Source: Alphaproteobacteria bacterium (GTDB lineage Bacteria; Pseudomonadota; Alphaproteobacteria; JAJTHO01). From it: a stretch of DNA of 5,599 nt. The position numbers and the translations under genes are program-made. Each line of letters opens with the position of its first letter. Position 1 is the first letter of the stretch. A model generated the notes under the pieces. The model was not told where the DNA came from. It worked only from the letters and a program-made list of their open reading frames with translations, and did not search any database. Positions 1 through 4,487 of this stretch are shown here, piece by piece. Location of the stretch: contig JAJTHO010000049.1 in assembly GCA_021297975.1 (NCBI GenBank), positions 1 to 5,599 of the forward strand. The letters are read 5' to 3'.

Positions 1-6
1 AGCACG

Positions 7-82
<76 letters not shown>

Positions 83-89
83 ACGCGCG

Positions 90-118
90 AGGATAGAGTC
101 ATAGTTGAGCCGTCCGAA
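90..118 (-). promoter_or_regulatory. candidate promoter for tRNA-Phe
   Basis: On the minus strand TTCGGA (113-118) and TATCCT (90-95) are separated by exactly 17 bases. They match the -35 and -10 consensus at 3 of 6 and 4 of 6 positions. The -10 is followed by the GC-rich stretch CGCGCGT and then the first base of the tRNA. Stable-RNA promoters often have such a GC-rich discriminator. Start of transcription would fall almost at the mature 5' end. The match is weak and the call is inference from spacing and position. Confidence 0.3.
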
Positions 119-123
119 TCTGT

Positions 124-1344
124 CTAGTGCGAGTTTTTAGGCAGCGGTTTTTTCTTTAGTGCTGCTTTCTGGTTCGCGCCACTACCGGAGCCAGAACCAT
201 ACCCCAGCGCCTCGCGCTTTTCCGCATCGGTCAGAAACGTTGCGGCGTTGATGCGCTCCCATAAGGCTTCGCGGCGGGGCAGCAGCGCCGACAGCGCGTC
301 CATATCCCCCGCAAGGCGCACGTTGTCGTCTGTCCAGGCCGAAAGCCAGCGCGACAGACCGCCCGCAAGGGCATTAAACAGCGGCAACACCGTTTGCTCC
401 CACAACGCGAGGCGGGCTTCTTTTTGATTGGAATACGTATTATCACCGGGAATGCCGAGCAGCATCGGCGGATAACCAAAGGCCGTTGCAATCGCCCGCG
501 CCGCCGCATGGCGCATATCGAGGAAATCCATGTCTTGGGGCGAGAGCATCATGCTTGTCCATTTCAGGCCGCCTTCGAGCAGCATGGGGCGCCCGGCGTT
601 GACCGCACCGGAATACTGGCCGTCAAGCTCGCTGCGGAGACGCAGGAATTGTTCTTCGGAGAGTGAGCCGCTGCCCTCTTTGCCGCCCTCAACCACGAGC
701 GCGCCGGAAGGCCGGCAACCGTTGCTGAGCAGCGCTTGGTTCCAGACCTCCGCCGCGTTGTATTGCTCAATCGCGCCCGCCGCCACTTCAAGCGGCGCAA
801 GGCCATACCAATCATCGAGCGGGTTGCTGGATTTCAGATGCAGAATGGCGGAGAGGCCGGACACGGCGTCGGCGCTCCATTCTTTTTCCGTCTCGCCGAG
901 GCGGTAGACATATCCGGCCGCAACGCCGTGTGCGCCGGGGATAACCTGCATCCGTTCGGGGCGAAGGAGCCAGAGCTCCCGCGGGTTGCCCGCATCATCC
1001 CGTATGCATTCGATGAATACATTTCCGGCGAGCAGCAGATGCGTGGCGGCTTCCTCAAAGAAGGCGCCGCCGGATTGCTGGGGATTGGGTCGATTCAGGA
1101 GTGTGAGCAGTGGATGCTTAGAAAACTCAACGCCGGAGGCGCTATAGAGGAGCAGCGGCACTTCGGCGACGGCGGCGGCGATGTCGCGCACGGCGCGGAA
1201 GACGACGGGATTTTCGCGGAAACCGGCTTCGGCGAGGGAGAGATAATCGCGGCTGAGGCTGCGCGCTTGGAATGTGCCGGGGTATTCAAACCATTGGGTT
1301 GCGCCTGCGGATGCGCGGCGGCGGCGTTTGAGAAAAGATAGCAT
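124..1344 (-). CDS. phage/GTA portal protein, HK97 family
   Basis: Portal proteins form the dodecameric ring at one capsid vertex through which the terminase threads DNA; this one is the HK97/GTA type, 406 residues, a usual length. Recognisable family stretches are AGNVFIE (residues 106-112), the segment around LHLKSSNPLDDWYGLAPLE (168-186), NGCRPSGALV (208-217), GRPMLLEGGLKW (251-262) and the hallmark GIPGDNTYSN (297-306), followed by a Trp-containing helix leading to TVLPLF. The ATG at 1342-1344 is preceded by GGAG with a 5-base spacer, which supports the start. It follows terL by 44 bp and is probably co-transcribed with it. The C-terminus is odd: after the usual LTDAEKREALGYG it continues as a Ser-Gly run (383-389) and a lysine-rich tail ending at 406. 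No prohead protease or capsid gene follows before the tRNA. Confidence 0.93.
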   Translation of the reverse strand: MLSFLKRRRRASAGATQWFEYPGTFQARSLSRDYLSLAEAGFRENPVVFRAVRDIAAAVAEVPLLLYSASGVEFSKHPLLTLLNRPNPQQSGGAFFEEAATHLLLAGNVFIECIRDDAGNPRELWLLRPERMQVIPGAHGVAAGYVYRLGETEKEWSADAVSGLSAILHLKSSNPLDDWYGLAPLEVAAGAIEQYNAAEVWNQALLSNGCRPSGALVVEGGKEGSGSLSEEQFLRLRSELDGQYSGAVNAGRPMLLEGGLKWTSMMLSPQDMDFLDMRHAAARAIATAFGYPPMLLGIPGDNTYSNQKEARLALWEQTVLPLFNALAGGLSRWLSAWTDDNVRLAGDMDALSALLPRREALWERINAATFLTDAEKREALGYGSGSGSGANQKAALKKKPLPKNSH

Positions 1345-1388
1345 GGGAACTCCGGAGGGAAAAATTTTGCGATTGATTCAATAAACGG

Positions 1389-2714
1389 CTACACCCCGCG
1401 AATGCGGGGATTCAGCGGCGTGATAGGATCGAGCACGAGCTCTGTCACCGCCCAGACCAGCGCGTCCAACCTATCGGGGGAGGCTTGGCCTAAGGCGGCG
1501 TTATACGTTGTAAGCTCGGTTTCTAATTCGGGAAAAACACCAACATGATGCACCCTGCCCTGTTCATACAGCGCGGCGACGGGTTCTGCGCGCGGCAGTT
1601 TACCAATGGCGGCGCGGACAAGACGCACGGGCAAGCCCGGCTCAATCGTGCGCAGCAGCGTTTCAACGAGCGTGCCGCCGTTGTTGACTTCGGCAACGAG
1701 GCGATCGGCATTCCATAGATTAAAATGCCGCACAGCGGTGCGTGCCCAAGCATCGGGGGATGCATGAACCGTTGCATCCGCCAGCACATAGACATGCCCA
1801 TTGCTGCCAAGTCCGGCGACGATAATCCCGGTGATGCCGGTGCTGACCGCCGGATCAACGGCAACGACAATGCGCACGAGGCCGGGGGTTGAGGTGACGC
1901 GGGTTGCCTCAATCATTGCCCGGTTCCAGAGCGCGCCGATGGTGTCGGTGAGCAATTCGCCGTATAGCTCCTGCATCCCTAACCGCGTGCCTTTATAGAT
2001 GGTCTCAAGCCGCTGTAGGAAGGTTTCGGGGAGGTGCGCTTTGTTGTCATAGCTGCTGCCGCGCGTGATTTCATGATGCGGCAGTTCCAGTAATTTTTGC
2101 ATAATCGGCGCACGGCGGGGCGTTGTTGTGGCGACAAACTTCGGCTGCGTGCCAAGGCGCAGGCTGAACAGCAGGTTATCCAAGGAGGCCGGATACTGCC
2201 ATTTTGCCACCTCATCACACCACGCGGCATGAAATTGGGGCCCGCGCAGCTGTTCGGGGTCTTCGGCGCTGAACACCTCGGCTATCGAGCCATTGCGCCA
2301 GACAATCCGGCGGCGGGAGGGCTTGTATTCCATGCGGAGCCACGGTTTCATCGTGGCGAGCAGCCCCGATTCGCCCTCAATCATCACGCTGCGCGCATCC
2401 ATGGCGGTTTCCCCAACGAGCGCAAGGCGGCAACCGGGGTTTTCCGCCGCATACTGATGCAGCCATTCCGCGCCGGTGCGGGTTTTACCCCAGCCGCGCC
2501 CGGCGAGGATTATCCACGCGTGCCAATCGCCGGGGGGCGGTAATTGTTCGGCGCGCGCCCAGAACTGCCACTCATATTTGAGGAGATGCAGCGCCTCCGG
2601 ACTCAGGCTCTCCAGAAACTGGTGCTGGCGGCTGCTCGGCTCGGAGGCGAGCCAACTGCTCCAGGATTTCATTGCGGAGTGCTGCCACGGTTTCGGGGGT
2701 GTAGATGGGGTCAT
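1389..2714 (-). CDS. large terminase subunit (TerL, GTA-like)
   Basis: Packaging ATPase and nuclease of a tailed phage or gene transfer agent: it pumps DNA through the portal and cuts it at headful or end sites. The protein is 441 residues. The ATPase half shows Walker A AGRGWGKT (71-78), Walker B ending in D167-E168 after FHAAWC, and a coupling motif ATTTPR (195-200). The RNase H-like nuclease half shows VAVDP (D287), AEVNNGG (E342) and RLDALVWA (D417), the expected acidic triad. The stretch from YEWQFWARAEQ through the Walker A is typical of alphaproteobacterial GTA terminases. The chosen ATG (2712-2714) lacks a clear ribosome site; an in-frame ATG at 2670-2672 is equally possible and would shorten the N-terminus by 14 residues. 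Either way the gene starts well inside the preceding small gene. The loop after VAVDP is short and lacks the aspartate often seen before GIVVAG in relatives. Confidence 0.95.
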   Translation of the reverse strand: MTPSTPPKPWQHSAMKSWSSWLASEPSSRQHQFLESLSPEALHLLKYEWQFWARAEQLPPPGDWHAWIILAGRGWGKTRTGAEWLHQYAAENPGCRLALVGETAMDARSVMIEGESGLLATMKPWLRMEYKPSRRRIVWRNGSIAEVFSAEDPEQLRGPQFHAAWCDEVAKWQYPASLDNLLFSLRLGTQPKFVATTTPRRAPIMQKLLELPHHEITRGSSYDNKAHLPETFLQRLETIYKGTRLGMQELYGELLTDTIGALWNRAMIEATRVTSTPGLVRIVVAVDPAVSTGITGIIVAGLGSNGHVYVLADATVHASPDAWARTAVRHFNLWNADRLVAEVNNGGTLVETLLRTIEPGLPVRLVRAAIGKLPRAEPVAALYEQGRVHHVGVFPELETELTTYNAALGQASPDRLDALVWAVTELVLDPITPLNPRIRGV

Positions 2715-2880
2715 TGTGTTGCTGCTGTGCCATAAATTCAGGTTTTCCTAAGAGCGCGAGCACGGTTTTTAGCCGTTGCTCGAAAGTGGGGACGCCGGGG
2801 GCATCTAGGCTTTCTATGGGTTCGCCGTGGACGATGCGGGCGAGAAAATCGAGGAGGTCTTGGGGGGTGAGGTCGGACAT
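2572..2880 (-). CDS. small protein, candidate small terminase subunit (TerS/GTA gp1-like)
   Basis: A 102-residue protein immediately ahead of terL, where the DNA-recognition subunit of the packaging machine is normally encoded. I do not recognise a diagnostic motif; the role is inferred from position and size, which agree with the first gene of GTA clusters. The N-terminus (MSDLTPQDLLDFLARI) looks helical. Residues about 70-90 (TPETVAALRNEILEQLARLRAEQ) form a plausible amphipathic or coiled-coil helix, and the last 18 residues are rich in Pro, Gly, Ser and Ala. The ATG at 2878-2880 is chosen because AAAGGTG lies 6 bases upstream; an ATG 14 codons earlier (2920-2922) has no ribosome site and would translate the leader hairpin. 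The 3' end overlaps terL by 101-143 bp in another frame, depending on the terL start. Confidence 0.6.
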   Translation of the reverse strand: MSDLTPQDLLDFLARIVHGEPIESLDAPGVPTFEQRLKTVLALLGKPEFMAQQQHNDPIYTPETVAALRNEILEQLARLRAEQPPAPVSGEPESGGAASPQI

Positions 2881-2886
2881 GGGAAA

Positions 2887-2908
2887 CACCTTTAAAAATG
2901 GAAAGGTG
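2887..2908 (-). promoter_or_regulatory. leader hairpin covering the ribosome binding site of the TerS-like gene
   Basis: On the minus-strand transcript CACCTTT and AAAGGTG are perfect complements separated by 8 bases. The 3' arm is the purine-rich AAAGGTG that serves as the only plausible ribosome site for the start codon at 2880. Folding would hide it, so translation of the first packaging gene may be held down or made condition-dependent. The stem is only 7 bp with three U-A pairs, so its strength is moderate. The pairing is seen directly; regulation is inference. Confidence 0.5.
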
Positions 2909-2939
2909 GGATACCTTGACATCTGTCATTTTTACATGA

Positions 2940-3056
2940 CGTCATTCCGAGCTAACAAAACCTTTAGGTTTTGTGCCGTCGAGGAATCTCCTTATTATTC
3001 TGAGGGAGATCTTTCGATTCCGCAAAACCTTTGGTTTTGCTGCACTCAAGATGACG
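2940..3056. repeat. dispersed palindromic element, copy A (cloverleaf-like)
   Basis: Outer arms CGTCATTCCGAG (2940-2951) and CTCAAGATGACG (3045-3056) pair at 9 of 12 positions. Inner arms TCGAGGAATCTCC (2979-2991) and GGAGATCTTTCGA (3005-3017) pair at 10 of 13. Between outer and inner arms sit two lateral hairpins: ACAAAACC/GGTTTTGT (2955-2974, loop TTTA) and GCAAAACC/GGTTTTGC (3022-3040, loop TTT). The two hairpins are nearly the same sequence. The plan is shared with copy B at 3672-3776. It resembles the non-coding palindromic repeats scattered through many alphaproteobacterial genomes; the exact family is not known to me. Confidence 0.8.
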
Positions 3057-3092
3057 CCTTGTTATGCCGGAAAAAGATATTAAGAAATAAAA

Positions 3093-3124
3093 CCGCCGCT
3101 GGGCGGAGTATTACCCAGCGGCGG
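3093..3124 (-). terminator. rho-independent terminator downstream of the antitoxin
   Basis: Perfect 11-bp GC-rich stem CCGCCGCTGGG/CCCAGCGGCGG with a 10-base loop. On the minus strand it is followed directly by TTTTATTTCTTAATA, which makes it terminator-like for leftward transcription from the antitoxin gene; on the plus strand no T run follows. It would insulate the packaging genes from the antitoxin unit. Confidence 0.65.
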
Positions 3125-3148
3125 CAAGACATAATCACACACACAAAG

Positions 3149-3172
3149 CCGCAGAGGCAAATGCCCATGCGG
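3149..3172. other. hairpin with internal loop
   Basis: CCGCA (3149-3153) pairs with TGCGG (3168-3172), and GGC (3156-3158) with GCC (3163-3165) around an AAAT loop, leaving a 2x2 internal loop. It is the middle one of three hairpins in a row in the antitoxin 3' region. Function unknown. Confidence 0.4.
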
Positions 3173-3174
3173 AA

Positions 3175-3195
3175 AAGCCGCGCTATACGCGGCTT
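3175..3195 (-). terminator. hairpin, weak terminator candidate
   Basis: Perfect 8-bp stem AAGCCGCG/CGCGGCTT with a 5-base loop. On the minus strand only a short T run (TTTT, counting stem bases) follows, so it is at best a weak terminator. It could instead protect the 3' end of the antitoxin mRNA. Confidence 0.35.
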
Positions 3196-3327
3196 CGTTT
3201 CAGGAGAGGAGGGAAAAAACGAAATAAGCTGTATTGTTCTTTATACATTATTATTCAGCTTATAGATTTACCCTACCCTATTTTATAAAGGTTGTAAAGG
3301 GGGGGGACGCAATTTTTTTTCGGGGGG

Positions 3328-3633
3328 CTATAAAGGCTGCACACTTAGGCGCAGTCCAAGCGGCCTGAGAATGGCTCCCAGCGTGCCTAATTTGGGGTTT
3401 CCTGTGGTGGAAAGTGCCTTATAAAGATTTTGACGATTGAGGTTACTTTTTTCCGCAAGCACGCCGAGGCCGCCATTGGCCTCCGCCACATTGCGCAGCG
3501 CGGTTAAGAAAAATGGCCAATCGCCATCTTGGGCATAATCTTCCAACGCCACATCTAAATAGGTCTGAGCGTGCGCGGGGTCTTTTAGAGACTCCAGCAA
3601 CGTGTCTTGAAAAGGGATACTGGTCGTTGTCAT
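3328..3633 (-). CDS. orphan addiction-module antidote protein (HigA-like HTH family)
   Basis: A 101-residue DNA-binding antitoxin of the family usually paired with a RelE/HigB-type toxin (family of H. influenzae HI1420, 'putative addiction module antidote protein'). Family signatures: YLDVALEDYAQDGDWPFFLTAL in the first half, then the helix-turn-helix stretch LAEKSNLNRQNLYKALSTTGNP and the closing LGLRLSV. In this family it binds its own promoter and neutralises the toxin. No toxin gene is seen on either side: 3634-3888 is non-coding and the next gene is dps. The ATG at 3631-3633 is chosen because the family N-terminus begins here; GGAG lies 13 bases upstream, a rather long spacer. Extending to the earlier ATG at 3745-3747 would translate repeat copy B and is unlikely. 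The TAG stop is followed at once by homopolymer runs. Confidence 0.88.
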   Translation of the reverse strand: MTTTSIPFQDTLLESLKDPAHAQTYLDVALEDYAQDGDWPFFLTALRNVAEANGGLGVLAEKSNLNRQNLYKALSTTGNPKLGTLGAILRPLGLRLSVQPL

Positions 3634-3671
3634 TGTGTTGTCGTCACTCCAATAGAGTAGGAAAAAAGTGT

Positions 3672-3776
3672 CGTCCCGACCAAAGCCGCTTTGCGGCTGC
3701 GTGGAGGGATCTCCTTTAGGATGGAAGGAGATATCTCGACTACGCAAGGCGCTGCCTTGCTGCGCTCGATATGACG
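3672..3776. repeat. dispersed palindromic element, copy B (cloverleaf-like)
   Basis: Same plan as copy A. Inner arms TGGAGGGATCTCCTT (3702-3716) and AAGGAGATATCTCGA (3725-3739) pair at 12 of 15 positions around an 8-base loop. Lateral hairpins are AGCCGC/GCGGCT (3684-3698, loop TTT) and GCAAGGC/GCCTTGC (3744-3760, loop GCT). The outer arms, CGTCCCGA (3672-3679) and the end CTCGATATGACG (3765-3776), pair only partly because the left arm seems to have lost bases. It lies 38 bp ahead of the antitoxin start and upstream of dps, in the intergenic region between the divergent genes. Confidence 0.8.
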
Positions 3777-3813
3777 GCCTTCTTTTTTGAGTTCTGCATT
3801 TTTATGAATTGTA

Positions 3814-3822
3814 TGCTATAAG
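3814..3822 (+). promoter_or_regulatory. candidate extended -10 promoter for dps
   Basis: TGCTATAAG matches the extended -10 pattern TGnTATAAT at all but one base. The region at -35 spacing (about 3794-3799) has no clear consensus, which extended -10 promoters tolerate. Transcription would begin near 3829 and leave a leader of about 60 bases before the dps start. No operator for a known stress regulator is recognised. Confidence 0.4.
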
Positions 3823-3888
3823 CGACAAAAAGTCAAGTGCCACTCACCCCCCCTAGCATTTCTCCCCGCCCTTCCCTACATCATATGT

Positions 3889-4353
3889 ATGACATCATAC
3901 AGCCTCTCCCCTAAAGCCCGCAACGCCGCCACACCGCTGCTGCGCGCTATTCTTGCCAATACAACCGTGCTGGCGTTTAAAACCCGGCACTTTCATTGGA
4001 ACGTGGAGGGGCAGAGCTTCAGCCCGCTGCACGCGCTGTTTGGCGAGCAGTATGAAGAGCTCAACGATGCGGCGGATGAGCTGGCGGAACGGCTGCGAAA
4101 AATTGGCCAGTATGCGCCCACATCACTGAAACACATTCTTGAAAGCAGCACGCTTGTTGAGACGGCAGAATCGCCGAAAGCAATAGAGATGGTGCGCATT
4201 TTAGCGGAAGACAACGCGGCCTTAGGCGCCGAGATTCATAAGGGCATTAAAGCCGCAGCGGACGCGGGCGATGACGCCACGGCGGATTTGCTGACAACGC
4301 GCCTCCATGCCCATGATAAAGCGGCGTGGATGCTGCGCAGTCATTTGGTCTGA
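3889..4353 (+). CDS. dps: Dps-family DNA-protection ferritin
   Basis: Dps proteins form 12-subunit shells that oxidise Fe(II), usually with hydrogen peroxide, store the iron and protect DNA in starvation or oxidative stress. This 154-residue protein has the four-helix ferritin core and family stretches HFHWNVEG (34-41), SPLHALFGEQYEEL (45-58) and DELAERLRKIG (63-73). Aligned to E. coli Dps numbering, H36, H48, D63 and E67 match ferroxidase ligands H51, H63, D78 and E82, but the position of D67 is glycine (G52, next to E53). The N-terminal tail is short with few basic residues, so DNA binding through a lysine-rich tail is not evident. The ATG at 3889 gives the expected N-terminus; the bases ahead of it are pyrimidine-rich with no Shine-Dalgarno. 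The gene ends with tandem stops TGA TAA. The gene divergent to its left is the antitoxin; no functional link is implied. Confidence 0.93.
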   Translation: MTSYSLSPKARNAATPLLRAILANTTVLAFKTRHFHWNVEGQSFSPLHALFGEQYEELNDAADELAERLRKIGQYAPTSLKHILESSTLVETAESPKAIEMVRILAEDNAALGAEIHKGIKAAADAGDDATADLLTTRLHAHDKAAWMLRSHLV

Positions 4354-4447
4354 TAAAAATCAACTATTAGTTGCATAAGAACAAGAAATCCCGCCTGTGA
4401 TAGCCCCCACTGAAAGAATAGCAACACTGTGCTAGGCAGTTGTACGA

Positions 4448-4453
4448 TAAAAT
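4448..4453 (+). promoter_or_regulatory. possible -10 box for the exported-protein gene
   Basis: TAAAAT matches the -10 consensus at 5 of 6 positions and lies 35-40 bases ahead of the candidate start codons, between dps and the next gene. No fitting -35 box is seen at 16-18 bases upstream. No strong terminator is visible after dps either, so read-through from dps cannot be excluded. Confidence 0.2.
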
Positions 4454-4487
4454 CATAGGAAATCTTAGGTTTGCAAACGCATCACGC

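Larger units (their letters stand above)
2881..3327. other. 447-bp intergenic region between the packaging genes and the antitoxin
   Basis: I find no convincing gene here. From left to right it holds the TerS leader hairpin (2887-2908), a 10-bp perfect palindrome ATGACGTCAT (2936-2945), palindromic repeat copy A (2940-3056), an AT-rich stretch, three consecutive hairpins (3093-3195), an 8-bp inverted repeat ATAAGCTG/CAGCTTAT (3224-3231 and 3256-3263), and two G runs flanking a T run (3299-3326). A promoter for the minus-strand packaging genes should lie here, because a terminator-like hairpin at 3093-3124 separates them from the antitoxin, but I see no good -35/-10 pair. Confidence 0.7.

Noticed and set aside
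736..1341. Plus-strand open frame of 201 codons opposite the portal gene
   Set aside because: Antisense shadow of a well supported GC-rich gene; no family resemblance and no ribosome site.
2881..2922. Longer start for the TerS-like protein (14 more residues)
   Set aside because: No ribosome site ahead of it, and it would put the leader hairpin and the good AAAGGTG site inside the coding region.
2705..3265. Plus-strand open frame of 186 codons
   Set aside because: It runs antisense to the TerS-like gene and then through palindromic repeat A and the hairpin cluster; composition is not protein-like and there is no ribosome site.
3299..3326. G-quadruplex in the G runs
   Set aside because: Only two G runs separated by 14 bases including a T run; splitting them into four tracts is possible but not convincing.
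3634..3747. N-terminal extension of the antitoxin to an earlier ATG
   Set aside because: The extra 38 residues would be translated from palindromic element B and do not belong to the family; the family N-terminus begins at 3633.
2940..3776. CRISPR array
   Set aside because: Two long, imperfect palindromic copies more than 600 bp apart with no regular spacers; they are dispersed repeats.
4361..4373. Terminator after dps (CAACT/AGTTG)
   Set aside because: Only a 5-bp AT-rich stem with no following T tract; too weak to call.
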